This document shows positions 35,464-44,692 of a DNA stretch of 64,000 nt, piece by piece. This DNA comes from Thalassospira sp. TSL5-1 (GTDB lineage Bacteria; Pseudomonadota; Alphaproteobacteria; Rhodospirillales; Thalassospiraceae), in NCBI RefSeq assembly GCF_001907695.1, contig NZ_KV880637.1:744001-808000 (forward strand). The letters are read 5' to 3'. A model generated the notes under the pieces. It had not been told where the DNA came from. It worked only from the letters and a program-made list of their open reading frames with translations, and did not search any database. The translations under genes and the position numbers were made by a program. The first letter of the stretch is position 1. Each line of letters starts with the position of its first letter.

Positions 35464-36660
35464 TTAACTTTGCGGCGTAAAACGGGCCACGGCCTTTGCC
35501 AGGGGTGGGCCGATCAGCAATACCATAAAAAACCGGGCCGATTGCATGACCAGGATGAAGGGCAAATCGACATGGGTGCTGGCCGCGATAATGGCAACGG
35601 AATCAAGCCCGCCGGGGCTGGTTGCCAGATAGGCGGTTAACGGGTCCACATCCAGGAAATGGACCAGCAAAACCGAAATACCGGCACAAAAGCCAATCAG
35701 CACGACAATGGAGAGTAGTATTTTGGGCAGAGCACTTGCCGCATGATGCAACACGGCAGGGGTAAATTTAAGGCCGATGGTCCAGCCAATAATGGCGTAG
35801 GTCAGGCCCAAAAACCATTCCGGCAGTTCCACATCCAGCCAGCCATTAATGTGAAGCACCATCACCGTGATGATGGGCAATAGCAGTGCGCCGGACGGGA
35901 TGCGCAGCGCGACTCCCAGCACGGCCGATGCCCCGGCAACCAGCAGGGTGAGGCCAAAATTGGTAAGGTCAAAGGCGGGAAACCAGTCTTGCACCGGTAT
36001 TTCGGTGCCAGCGGGCAGGGTGCTGGAAACCCAGAAATTTGCTACCAGTGATGCGACTGTGACCACACAAACCACCCGTACATATTGCATGAAGGCCACC
36101 AGCCGTGCATCGGCGCCAAACGCTTCTGCCATGATAACCATTGCCGAGGCGGCACCGGGCGAAGACCCCCAAATGCCCACTGTGCCGGGCAAGACCCGGC
36201 GAATGCACAAAAGCCAGCCTAAAAAGCTGCTGGCGAGAAGCGTGATAAAGGTGATGCCAATCACCAGAGGCCAGTCATTGACAAAGGATGTAATGATGGC
36301 TGCTGTCATCGACCCGCCGATCATGGCCCCCAAAACCGATTGGGCCGCGACAAAGCCAACACGGGGAATGCGAATGGAGGCGCTGTTGGTGCCCATGACA
36401 ATGCCGACAATCATGGGGCCGAGCAGCAATGCAGCGGGAACATTAAAATGATGCAGCACGATCCCCAGCAGGACAGAACTGCCAAGCAACAGGGCCCATT
36501 GCAGCAATTCGGGCAGGTTTCCCAACCGGCGCGCGGGGGAGATGTCGGCGAATGGAGGTGTGTTTTGTAAAGGGGGAGAGCCATCTGCCGGGATGCTGGC
36601 ATTGGCCTGAGGGGGGACGGCGGGACGGTCTGGTTTTGTGGGCGTGTGGGGCAACGTCAT
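35464..36660 (-). CDS. AbrB-family membrane protein (Gneg_AbrB_dup)
   Basis: A 398-residue integral membrane protein of the family misnamed for AbrB or ammonia monooxygenase. After a Pro-rich cytoplasmic N-terminus (about 45 residues), two similar halves each have a GPMIVGIVMG-type and SPGGLDSVAIIA/SPGAASAMVIMAEAFGAD-type motif. It probably transports a small metabolite; function is unproven. It is not a DNA-binding AbrB. Confidence 0.9.
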   Translation of the reverse strand: MTLPHTPTKPDRPAVPPQANASIPADGSPPLQNTPPFADISPARRLGNLPELLQWALLLGSSVLLGIVLHHFNVPAALLLGPMIVGIVMGTNSASIRIPRVGFVAAQSVLGAMIGGSMTAAIITSFVNDWPLVIGITFITLLASSFLGWLLCIRRVLPGTVGIWGSSPGAASAMVIMAEAFGADARLVAFMQYVRVVCVVTVASLVANFWVSSTLPAGTEIPVQDWFPAFDLTNFGLTLLVAGASAVLGVALRIPSGALLLPIITVMVLHINGWLDVELPEWFLGLTYAIIGWTIGLKFTPAVLHHAASALPKILLSIVVLIGFCAGISVLLVHFLDVDPLTAYLATSPGGLDSVAIIAASTHVDLPFILVMQSARFFMVLLIGPPLAKAVARFTPQS

Positions 36661-36965
36661 GTTCCGTTTTGGTGCGTTTGGCGTGGTCGCACTTTTTGGG
36701 GGTTGTGGCGTATAGAATAGGTGGCTGGCATATCGACACGGATGCCGTAACCCTGATTATAACGGCATTGGCTTGGTGGCGCGCTTTGCCATTACAAGAG
36801 GGGGGCGTTGCCGATTTTGGTTTCGCACTGCAAAATTATTATAAGATAAAGAACAAAAAGGAGAAAGCGGGTTGCCAGGGTTTTGGCTGAGGGGGCGTGA
36901 AATTTCTCCTTGCCGGATCAAACGGATGGCCCGGCAAGGGCACATGTTGATATTAGGTTTGGCCC
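36661..36965. other. Intergenic region between AbrB-type and VOC genes
   Basis: About 305 nt without a supportable gene. AAAGGAG at 36859 resembles a ribosome site, but the frame after it only runs antisense into the VOC gene. A GC stem (CCTTGCCGG / CCGGCAAGG, 36908-36939) is probably the VOC gene's terminator. Confidence 0.45.
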
Positions 36966-37364
36966 TTAAGCGACCGGGCTGTGACAGACCGTCTCGATAT
37001 TGTTGCCATCGGGGTCAATGACGAAGGCCCCATAATAGTTTTCGTGATAATGCGGGCGCAGGCCGGGCGCGCCATTATCCCTGGCACCCGCAGCAAGGGC
37101 CGCGTTGTAAAACGCATCGACAAGGTCGCGCGTGGTGGCGGTAAAGGCAATGTGGATGCCGGGCGGTGGCGTGGTGCCTTTATCGCATTCGGAAATCCAG
37201 AAAAATGGTTTGCCATGATTGCCAAAGCCGGTATGGGCCTTGTCTCCGGTTTGCTCTGCGGTGACTTCCATAACGATGGAAATATCAAGCGGGGCAAGTG
37301 CTGTACAATAAAAATCGCGGGCTTTGGTGTGGTCGGTAACAGGAATGCCCAAATGGTCGATCAT
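36966..37364 (-). CDS. VOC family (glyoxalase/dioxygenase fold) protein
   Basis: A 132-residue protein of the vicinal-oxygen-chelate superfamily. It begins MIDHLGIPVTDHTKARDFY and ends FVIDPDGNNIETVCH, giving the usual metal ligands (His4, Glu near 124) and PGIHIAFTA in the middle. It may be a glyoxalase-like or resistance-type enzyme with unknown substrate. It is divergent from a WYL regulator and shares a large inverted repeat with it. Confidence 0.9.
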   Translation of the reverse strand: MIDHLGIPVTDHTKARDFYCTALAPLDISIVMEVTAEQTGDKAHTGFGNHGKPFFWISECDKGTTPPPGIHIAFTATTRDLVDAFYNAALAAGARDNGAPGLRPHYHENYYGAFVIDPDGNNIETVCHSPVA

Positions 37365-37402
37365 GATTTCCTCCGGTTCTGTTCAGGTGCTACATGACGA
37401 TA

Positions 37403-37446
37403 TACCATACCCCTCCTGACAGGAGCTTGTCAGGAGGGGTATGGTA
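37403..37446. promoter_or_regulatory. Perfect 19-bp inverted repeat, putative WYL-regulator operator
   Basis: TACCATACCCCTCCTGACA, a 6-nt spacer (GGAGCT), then the exact complement. It is centred between the divergent VOC and WYL-regulator genes, 34 nt before the regulator's ATG. The TGACA...TGTCA core is a plausible dimer binding site. Confidence 0.78.
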
Positions 37447-37480
37447 GCATGCCTGGAGTTGAAAAAACCGGAAAAGCGAT

Positions 37481-38185
37481 ATGAGACGTGCTGACAGACT
37501 GTTCCGCCTGGTCCAGATTTTGCGCCGCCGCAAACTGAGTCGAGCCCGTGAACTGGCCGAGGAACTGGAAGTTTCCGAACGGACAATCTATCGTGATATT
37601 CGCGATCTGGCAGCGTCGGGCGTTCCGGTCGAAGGCGAAGCCGGAGTGGGCTATATCCTGCGCGATGGATATGATCTGCCGCCGTTAATGTTTGATGCCG
37701 AGGAAATCGAGGCGCTGGTGGTGGGCGCGCGCATGGTTCAAAGCTGGACCGATCCGCAAATGGCACGGGCCGCCAGTGATGCGTTATCGAAAATCGAGGC
37801 GGTGGTGCCCGAACGGTTGCGCGGCCTGATTGGCGGTATTCCCATTGCCGTGGCTGATATTGCCCAGGAACCGATTGTCGTTTCGATGCCGGATTTGCGC
37901 CAGGCCATTCGGGACCGCAGTATTTTGAACCTGGATTATACCGATGTGAACGGGGTGCGCACGCAGCGCCGGGTGTGGCCGTTAGGCATGCTGTTTTTCG
38001 GGGCGGTGTGGTTGTTGGCGGGATGGTGCGAATTGCGCAATGCCTTTCGCGTTTTTCGGGCGGACCGTATTGTGACGATGGAGGTTTTGGGCGAACGGTA
38101 TCGTCCTACGCCGGGGCGTTCGATGCGCGATTACATGATTTCCGAAGGGGTAGAGGGGGAAATTTTAAATGGCCTTGGGCGTTAG
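37481..38185 (+). CDS. WYL-domain HTH regulator (YafY family)
   Basis: A 234-residue regulator with an N-terminal HTH_11 winged helix (RRADRLFRLVQILRRR..., SRARELAEELEVSERTIYRDIRDL) and a WYL domain (about 140-205), with RTQRRVWPLGMLFFGAVWLLAGWCELRNAFRVFRADRI. WYL domains sense ligands or nucleic acid. It probably controls the divergent VOC gene and itself through the inverted repeat. It overlaps the TfoX-like gene by 17 nt. Confidence 0.93.
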   Translation: MRRADRLFRLVQILRRRKLSRARELAEELEVSERTIYRDIRDLAASGVPVEGEAGVGYILRDGYDLPPLMFDAEEIEALVVGARMVQSWTDPQMARAASDALSKIEAVVPERLRGLIGGIPIAVADIAQEPIVVSMPDLRQAIRDRSILNLDYTDVNGVRTQRRVWPLGMLFFGAVWLLAGWCELRNAFRVFRADRIVTMEVLGERYRPTPGRSMRDYMISEGVEGEILNGLGR

Positions 38186-38561
38186 CGGGCAGCAGGCCGC
38201 GCATAAACGGAACGAATTTGTCGTCATGCTGACAGATCTGTTTGCCCCGATGGGGCATATTACCGCACGGCGGATGTTTGGCGGCTGGGGGATTTATTGT
38301 GACGGTACGGTTTTTGGCCTGGTTGCCCAGGATGTTCTGTTTTTAAAAGCCGACGATGCCTGCCGCGACGTTTTTGAGGCCCGCGATCTTGATATGTTTT
38401 ACCCGTATGGGCCGGATGGCATTTGTATTTCCTATTATGAAATCCCCGGCGACTGGCTGGAGGGTGAAGATGATATTTTACCTTATTCCCGGATTGCTCT
38501 TGAAGCCGGATTGCGCGCCAGCAGAAACAAAAAAACAAAAAAGAAAAAACCGACGCGTTAA
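38169..38561 (+). CDS. TfoX/Sxy N-terminal domain protein
   Basis: A 130-residue protein with the TfoX N-terminal domain: RMFGGWGIYCDGTVFGLVAQDVLFLK, then YEIPGDWLEGEDDILPYSRIALEAG. The C-terminus is a basic Lys-rich tail. Stand-alone TfoX_N proteins are widespread; a role in competence is established only for full Sxy/TfoX. The ATG lies inside the WYL gene with AGGGGG upstream, so it is part of that operon. An internal ATG at 38226 is an alternative start. Confidence 0.9.
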   Translation: MALGVSGQQAAHKRNEFVVMLTDLFAPMGHITARRMFGGWGIYCDGTVFGLVAQDVLFLKADDACRDVFEARDLDMFYPYGPDGICISYYEIPGDWLEGEDDILPYSRIALEAGLRASRNKKTKKKKPTR

Positions 38562-38902
38562 AAATACTCCCTGCTTGTTGTCTTGATGATACGCCATGTC
38601 CCATTATCAGGCATGGGGCGAGGTTTTTTGACTAAAAATTTATTATTTTCAGTGGTTTGATGTGGATGGGGTTGCTCGGAGGTTTCCGTCTGTTCGTTAC
38701 CCTATCCTGTGCGGATAGGGTAATATTACCGTCTGAAGGTATAATCCTTTGCCGGGGTTATCTTTAATCTTTATATTGTGAATATATCAAAGATTAAGAA
38801 CCTTCTATCGGTGCCTGGCCAGACAATTGGCGCCCCGATTAGGAATGAGCAACCCCCGCAGAAAAGCGCCCCGCTGTCTGCTATCTGATCGAGAGTTAAT
38901 TT
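38562..38902. other. Intergenic region before the GGDEF-EAL gene
   Basis: About 340 nt without a gene. A perfect 11-bp hairpin (TTACCCTATCC / GGATAGGGTAA, 38697-38723, loop TGTGC) is followed by GGTAATATTACC, itself a dyad. With no T-run it is more likely an operator or leader hairpin than a terminator. AT-rich promoter-like sequence follows at 38760-38800. Confidence 0.5.
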
Positions 38903-40900
38903 GTGTTTTTAACGAAGCAGTTTGAGAGCTTTGTTGATCTGTTCCGGTTGCATTACGAGCGCCCGGAACTGATGCGTGCGCAGGTTGAAGGCCTGACGCG
39001 GCAAATACCCATGATGTATTTGTTGTTGACCATCAATTCTCTGGGCCTGAGCTATACGCATTATGATCAGGCACCAATTCTTTTGACGGTGCTTTTTCCC
39101 GGATGTTTGACGGTATTTTGCCTTTTTCGGTCACTTGTCTGGATCAGGACAAAGTCGGTTCTGGACGATATCGCGACGGTTTTGCATATGCTCAGGCATA
39201 TTCGCGTTATGTCGGTGTTCGTCAGTGTTTTATTTACGGGGTGGGTGATTGCACTTTATTTTTATGGTGACGAACTGCACCGCGTACATGTGGCCTATTT
39301 TATCTCGGTTACGGTCGTAGGGTGCGTTTTTTGCCTGTTCCAGTTTCCGGCAGTGGCGATTTCGGTTGTTACTGTGGTTTTTGGCGGTTGTATTGTCGCG
39401 TTCTCCTTTAACGGGACGCCGATTTTTCACGCTATTTTATTCAATATGCTGACGGTATTTTTGGTCGTCATCTATTTCATCCGTAACTATTACCTGTCGT
39501 TTGCCGACCTGTTGCAGTCACGAAAGGTATTACAGGAAAAGCATCAGCAGACTCTGGAACTTAGCGCACAAAATGAAAAGCTGGCCTATTGTGACGCGCT
39601 GACCGGTCTTGCCAATCGCCGTGACTATTTCAACATCCTGAATGCCAAGATTGCCCATGCCCTGCAACATGGTTCGGACGGAAGTCGCATTGCTCCAAGT
39701 GAACAATTCGCTGTTATTTTGGTCGATCTGGACGGATTTAAACCGGTTAATGACGTTTACGGGCATTTGGCCGGTGACGAAATACTGATTAGTGCCGGTA
39801 AACGTATTTGTGATGTTGTCGGCGAAGAGGGGTATGTTGCCCGATTGGGCGGGGATGAATTTGCTGCCATTGTGGATGAGTATAATACTGTCATACTTGA
39901 CGAGATCTCCGAGAAAATTTGTGTCGTTCTGAAACAGCCATTTGAGTGCGCTGGTGGATCTGTGCAGTTATCGGCAACGGTGGGGATCGCGATTTTTCCG
40001 TTTGCCGCACGAACAGCGATTGGTTTATTCGAGCGGGCTGACTTTGCGCTTTATCACGCCAAACGTAATGATCGCGGTACAACCATGCTGTTTGCCGCCT
40101 GTCATGAAACCATCATTCGCCAGGAATCACGGATCGCGCAGAGCTTGCGGCAGGCCGATCTGGCGCAGGAATTGTCGCTGGTGTTTCAGCCGGTTTATGA
40201 TCTCAATACTGGAAAAATCTATTCGGTCGAGGCCTTGGCTCGCTGGTATAATCCGGAGCTGGGGCCCGTTGCGCCCGATGTGTTTTTTCCAATGGCTGAA
40301 AAAACCAACCGGGTGAATGATTTGACCCGGACCCTGTTTAACAAGTTATTGTACGAAGTCGAAAACTGGCCGGCCGATATCAGGTTTTCATTTAATCTTT
40401 CGGCGCGTGATCTCGTTGTTTTGGAAATGACGGACTGGTTGATTGCGCGGATTGAACAGTCAAATATTGAACCGCGCCGCATTACGTTTGAAGTTACCGA
40501 AACCGCAATCCTGCGTGATTTTGATGCAGCCCGCGATCATATCGAACGGTTACGCGGTTGCGGCGCGCGCGTGGCTCTGGATGATTTTGGTATTGGCTTT
40601 TCCAGCCTGCGCTACGTCCACGAGCTCGAAATCGATTGTCTTAAAATTGATCGCAGTTTCGTCACGCCGATTGTCAGCAATCCGCGCAGTCAGCGGATCG
40701 TCAAAACCGTTTTTGATATGTGCGAGAATTTTGGCATTGATTGTGTGGTCGAGGGTGTTGAAACCGCCGAACAATGCACAATGCTACGGTATTTGGGGGG
40801 GCGTTATGCCCAGGGATATTTGCTCGGCCGCCCGGCAGAGACTGTTTCATTTGAGCCGTTGACCTCTGTTCCTTGTACATCTGCCATAACCGGGGACTGA
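38903..40900 (+). CDS. Membrane-bound GGDEF-EAL c-di-GMP protein
   Basis: A 665-residue protein. The N-terminal 210 residues have about five to six membrane helices of no named sensor class. A GGDEF domain (about 230-395) has an intact LGGDEF near 315-320 and DLDGFKPVNDVYGH. The EAL domain (about 410-655) keeps EAL, NLSARD, EVTE, DDFGIGFSSL, KIDRSFV, VVEGVET and QGYLLGRP, so both synthesis and hydrolysis of c-di-GMP are possible. The start is GTG with GAGAG upstream. It opens a signalling-rich region. Confidence 0.93.
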   Translation: MFLTKQFESFVDLFRLHYERPELMRAQVEGLTRQIPMMYLLLTINSLGLSYTHYDQAPILLTVLFPGCLTVFCLFRSLVWIRTKSVLDDIATVLHMLRHIRVMSVFVSVLFTGWVIALYFYGDELHRVHVAYFISVTVVGCVFCLFQFPAVAISVVTVVFGGCIVAFSFNGTPIFHAILFNMLTVFLVVIYFIRNYYLSFADLLQSRKVLQEKHQQTLELSAQNEKLAYCDALTGLANRRDYFNILNAKIAHALQHGSDGSRIAPSEQFAVILVDLDGFKPVNDVYGHLAGDEILISAGKRICDVVGEEGYVARLGGDEFAAIVDEYNTVILDEISEKICVVLKQPFECAGGSVQLSATVGIAIFPFAARTAIGLFERADFALYHAKRNDRGTTMLFAACHETIIRQESRIAQSLRQADLAQELSLVFQPVYDLNTGKIYSVEALARWYNPELGPVAPDVFFPMAEKTNRVNDLTRTLFNKLLYEVENWPADIRFSFNLSARDLVVLEMTDWLIARIEQSNIEPRRITFEVTETAILRDFDAARDHIERLRGCGARVALDDFGIGFSSLRYVHELEIDCLKIDRSFVTPIVSNPRSQRIVKTVFDMCENFGIDCVVEGVETAEQCTMLRYLGGRYAQGYLLGRPAETVSFEPLTSVPCTSAITGD

Positions 40901-41189
40901 CCCGTTGCGATGTTACGAGGGCTGGTAAATGGCCTTTGGGCAAAAGGTGGCAAAGCCGTGTTGGTAGATGAAGTTGTCTTGTTTGATAATGTATTGAATT
41001 TAAAAGTAAATTTTAATTAATCCGATTTTTGCCCGATAAATTTTCCGCGTCGTTTCGGCTTTGGCCCGTGTGCAGTCGATGACCGCACTGTAAGTCATTG
41101 ATGCGACTCGCAAAATTTTTCATCATTGCCTGATTCTTGCCGAGTCGCTACCATCGCCCAACTTTATTCGCACGCAGGGTGCTGGCACA

Positions 41190-41876
41190 ATGGCGCAACC
41201 GCAGCCGGTTATTTACATGGCATCATCGCCAAACGGGGAAAAGACGGAACTGGCCCCCGAAACGCGCGTGCGATTGCGCCAGTTGATAGACTGTCTTCCC
41301 GATATCCCGGCCCGCCTGCGGGTGATGGGGCATGGCCTGCTGGATTTGGGGCTGGCTGATCTGGCGCTGGAATGTTTTGGGCGTGCCTTGCTGGCCGATG
41401 ATCTGGATGATGCGACCCATTTGGGGCTGGTTCGGACGTACTTACAAAAGGGTAATCGTCATCAGGCAGTGGCGCATTTGGAAATTGCCATCAGCCTGCG
41501 CCCTGAAATGCGCGATTTGCGCGTTATTTTGGCCGATCTTTTATGTAACAGTCAGCATTTGCGCGGGGCTCTTGATCAATTGGCCCAGGTTTTGGCGGAC
41601 GAGCCATCGCATGCCGGGGCCCGGCGCGGGCTTGCCAATATTTTGCAGGTTTTTGTTGCCCGATCTGCTTCACACCCCGATGTGAACGTTACGCAAACTG
41701 CGCCTGTTACGGCACCCCCGATGTCTCTTGTCCCGGTAGAGGCCGAACCGATACCCAAGGGCGGCATAATGGTGTGGCAAAATCATCCCGCCAGCCAGGT
41801 CGAGGTGAAAAGGAACAACAGCCCCGCCCATGCCTGGTATTGGAGCGAACCGGACCATCCGGCCATTCGATCCTGA
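41190..41876 (+). CDS. TPR-repeat protein
   Basis: A 228-residue cytoplasmic protein with about three tetratricopeptide repeats at residues 38-150 (LLDLGLADLALECFGRAL, LVRTYLQKGNRHQAVAHLEIAI, LADLLCNSQHLRGALDQLAQVL). The C-terminal 70 residues are Pro-rich and lack a known fold. It likely bridges proteins; partners are unknown. It converges on the PP2C/STAS operon. Confidence 0.8.
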   Translation: MAQPQPVIYMASSPNGEKTELAPETRVRLRQLIDCLPDIPARLRVMGHGLLDLGLADLALECFGRALLADDLDDATHLGLVRTYLQKGNRHQAVAHLEIAISLRPEMRDLRVILADLLCNSQHLRGALDQLAQVLADEPSHAGARRGLANILQVFVARSASHPDVNVTQTAPVTAPPMSLVPVEAEPIPKGGIMVWQNHPASQVEVKRNNSPAHAWYWSEPDHPAIRS

Positions 41877-41924
41877 ATGCAGGGGCAGGCGGGGGCTGCC
41901 TGTTTATGGTCGGGGCGGGCTTGC

Positions 41925-44117
41925 TTATGTTTGCGCTTGTGGCTGCAGGGTGATCAGGGTGAAATCGTCGCTTAGGTCGCGGGGGGTATGGTCGTAAAAA
42001 TAGTCCGTGACCTGGGACGCAAGGTCGCTGCCACCACCGGGCCGGTGCATGATATGGTACAAAACATCGTGCAGGCGTTCCGGGTCGAGCATATTGCCGT
42101 TAGTAAGCGGTGTTTCGATCAGGGCGTCGCTATAGAGCATCAGGAAAGAATCATCGCCAAACGGGGTTTCGCGGGTTTCGTATCGGGCATCATTGGTGAT
42201 ACCCAGCGGCACGCCCGACCCGTCAAGAAAACGGATATCCCGACCGTTGTTTTTACCAATGATCGGCGATGTTGATGCCGCACAGGCATATTTGAACTGG
42301 GCCTTTTTGCGGTCGATGATGCCATAAAGCATGGTGGCATATTGCCCCACCGGCAACAGTCGTTTGAGCTGCAGATTAAGAGATTCGAGGTAACGGCCCG
42401 GATCATGCAAATCCTCGCCCTCTGACCACATCAGTGAATGCAAACGAAAGGTGTTAAGGGCTGCACCAATACCGTGGCCGGCGAAATCGACCAGATAAAT
42501 CGCCAGTCTGTCGCTATCAAGTGGTGCCAGCCCCCATATGTCGCCGCCAAGTTCGGAAGACATTTGGAAGGTGGCACTGATGGACAGCCCGTAATCGCGC
42601 CCGACAATACGGTAATAGTCCGGTCGCGGCACCAGCATGGCCTGCATATCATGCGCGAGCACCAGTTCGGACTGGGTTCTGTCGCGATAGGCGCGCAATT
42701 GCTTGACCAGAATGCGGTGTTCCAGATGGATGCGAACCCGTGCCAACAGTTCCGATTTGTTGAGCGGTTTGAGAATAAGGTCGGTTGCGCCATCCTCGAA
42801 AATGCGGGTGCGGCCTTCATTTTCCTCAAGGGCGGTTTGCGCAATGATCGGCACTTCAAAATAGTCGGGATCGGCACGGATTTGTTTGCAGACATCATAG
42901 CCATCCATACCGGGCATAATGATGTCCAGAATGATCAGGTCGGGCTGGTTTTGTCGCACCTGTTCAAGGGCATCGTTGCCGTCACGCGCAAAAACCAGAT
43001 TGGTGAACCCTTCGGCCCGCAAATAGGAGGCGACAATCTCGCGCGAGATCAGGGTGTCATCGGCAATCAGGATGCAGGCCTGATAAAGCTCGGATGGGTT
43101 TTGTTCTTCGCCGGTAAAGCTGTGTTGTGACGGGACATGCCCTGCAGTGCCGTCGGGATGGGGCAGGTTTTTGGGGGTTGATGGCCCGGCTGGGAACCGG
43201 CTGCGTTGTCTGGATTGTGGAGCTGTGGCGAAAAGACGGGATGCAGAAGGGGCAATGTTTGCCAAATCCGCTTTGCCGGTACCATCTTCGGTGATCGGCT
43301 GGCTGGAAAATCGCATGCGGATTGTCCGGCCATCCCGGTCAAAATTCAAATTGCTGCACAGTGTTTTGATCAGTGACAGGCCGCGGCCAAATGTGGATTC
43401 ACTGCCTGGCATGGCGCGAAGATCGCTATTTTGCGGCGGAGCAAAGCCACGCCCCTGATCATGAATGAAAATTTCAACGCCTTGTGTTTCGACCAGTTGC
43501 CGTGCAGCCAGAATAATGGCGCGATGGCCAAATTCGGGATCGGCAAGGCGCTCGCGCGTGGTTTGTTCCAGTGCATTGAACTTTTCCATCGATAGATGGC
43601 CGGTGGTGTCAATTTCCATGTTGCCATGCAAAAGCGAGTTGGAAAACGCTTCCTGGACGGCAATTTCAAGGGTTGGCGCAATTTTATCATGCAACACGCC
43701 ACGTCGGCGCAGGGCGGTCACAAATTTGCGGGCAATCGGTAAATGATAGGCACTTTGGGTGGAAAGGCAGACCAGCAGGTCCCATTGAGGGCCGGGAAAC
43801 GGGCGGCGCAGCGGGCTTAGATCGCCAAGCTGCAGCCCTTCATAGGCTTCGATAAAGTAATTGCAGTTTAGCCGCGGTAGCGCGCCGAGCCAGTCCGGTG
43901 TGACCAGATTGGGCAAAAAACACACCTGAAACCGGGTTTCCCGGGGAAAATCTTCAATGCCGCTGCCGTGAAAAAAGCGGGTATCGGACACATCTGCGGC
44001 AACAAAAAGATCCTCCTTGAAAATCAGCCGATTGGCTGTTTCAAGGCTCGCATTTCCGGCGATGGCGACACGATGTGTCATCGGGGCGATAGTCGGCTGA
44101 TCGCTGCCAGCAGACAT
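41925..44117 (-). CDS. HATPase-receiver-PP2C (SpoIIE-type) fusion protein
   Basis: A 730-residue cytoplasmic regulator. Residues about 110-275 form an anti-sigma-type HATPase (EIAVQEAFSNSLLHGNM, FIHDQGRGFAPP, GRGLSLIKTLC). A receiver domain follows at about 345-465 (phospho-acceptor in LIILDIIMPGMDG, near 397; switch Lys in LILKPLN). A PP2C/SpoIIE phosphatase (about 490-725) has GGDIWGL, VDFAGHGIGAALNTF and LSDDFTLI metal-site Asp residues. It presumably integrates a phosphorylation input with partner switching: phosphatase and kinase in one chain acting on the STAS protein encoded 2 nt upstream. Confidence 0.92.
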   Translation of the reverse strand: MSAGSDQPTIAPMTHRVAIAGNASLETANRLIFKEDLFVAADVSDTRFFHGSGIEDFPRETRFQVCFLPNLVTPDWLGALPRLNCNYFIEAYEGLQLGDLSPLRRPFPGPQWDLLVCLSTQSAYHLPIARKFVTALRRRGVLHDKIAPTLEIAVQEAFSNSLLHGNMEIDTTGHLSMEKFNALEQTTRERLADPEFGHRAIILAARQLVETQGVEIFIHDQGRGFAPPQNSDLRAMPGSESTFGRGLSLIKTLCSNLNFDRDGRTIRMRFSSQPITEDGTGKADLANIAPSASRLFATAPQSRQRSRFPAGPSTPKNLPHPDGTAGHVPSQHSFTGEEQNPSELYQACILIADDTLISREIVASYLRAEGFTNLVFARDGNDALEQVRQNQPDLIILDIIMPGMDGYDVCKQIRADPDYFEVPIIAQTALEENEGRTRIFEDGATDLILKPLNKSELLARVRIHLEHRILVKQLRAYRDRTQSELVLAHDMQAMLVPRPDYYRIVGRDYGLSISATFQMSSELGGDIWGLAPLDSDRLAIYLVDFAGHGIGAALNTFRLHSLMWSEGEDLHDPGRYLESLNLQLKRLLPVGQYATMLYGIIDRKKAQFKYACAASTSPIIGKNNGRDIRFLDGSGVPLGITNDARYETRETPFGDDSFLMLYSDALIETPLTNGNMLDPERLHDVLYHIMHRPGGGSDLASQVTDYFYDHTPRDLSDDFTLITLQPQAQT

Positions 44118-44119
44118 TG

Positions 44120-44425
44120 TTAGTCTTCCATCTGGAAAAGCGTATCGAAACGGGCAACCTCCAGCATGCGCTTTACCTGGCCTTTTGCTCCGCGCAGAAT
44201 AATGGTGGCCTGGTTTTTTTCGGCTTCATCGCGGGCAAGTAGCAGCATGCCCAAGCCAGCTGAATCAATAAATTCGATACCGGAGAGGTCAAAGATCCGG
44301 GTTAAAGAATTCAGGCCTGAAAGTTCGTCGATCAGTTTGCGGAATACGGTATGGTCGCTAAATGTAAAGCGTTCGGACATTTCTATGATAACTGCTGTAT
44401 CATTTTGCTGCGTTTTGTAAATCAC
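44120..44425 (-). CDS. STAS-domain anti-anti-sigma factor
   Basis: A 101-residue single STAS domain. The phosphorylatable Ser is in GIEFIDSAGLGMLLLA (near residue 58). The GTG at 44425 is chosen because AGGAGGAAG lies 6 nt before it; a more upstream ATG lacks a site. Such proteins bind anti-sigma kinases when unphosphorylated. It is the first gene of a two-gene operon with the HATPase-receiver-PP2C protein, its likely kinase and phosphatase. Confidence 0.9.
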   Translation of the reverse strand: MIYKTQQNDTAVIIEMSERFTFSDHTVFRKLIDELSGLNSLTRIFDLSGIEFIDSAGLGMLLLARDEAEKNQATIILRGAKGQVKRMLEVARFDTLFQMED

Positions 44426-44692
44426 GCTGTCTTCCTCCTGGTCGACGGGGCCGCCATTCAAAAATATTTCAATTGTCAGGATATATTTTAGCCGAAATTT
44501 TCATCTTCGCCTATATTCACTCGTGTGACGTTTTGCGCACAGCCAATTCGATAGCATAGCCCGGATTGCCAGACGACAGGATATCCATATATATGATTTC
44601 TAACACTGTTTGCGCTAAAAACCTCTGGCAAAATTCCGGCAGGTGACAATGCCGTTGATGCCCTTGTCAGACGAAGGATGTAGTTGACCAGC

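Noticed and set aside
35464..36660. DNA-binding AbrB regulator or ammonia monooxygenase
   Set aside because: The protein is an integral membrane protein; both names are historical mislabels of this family.
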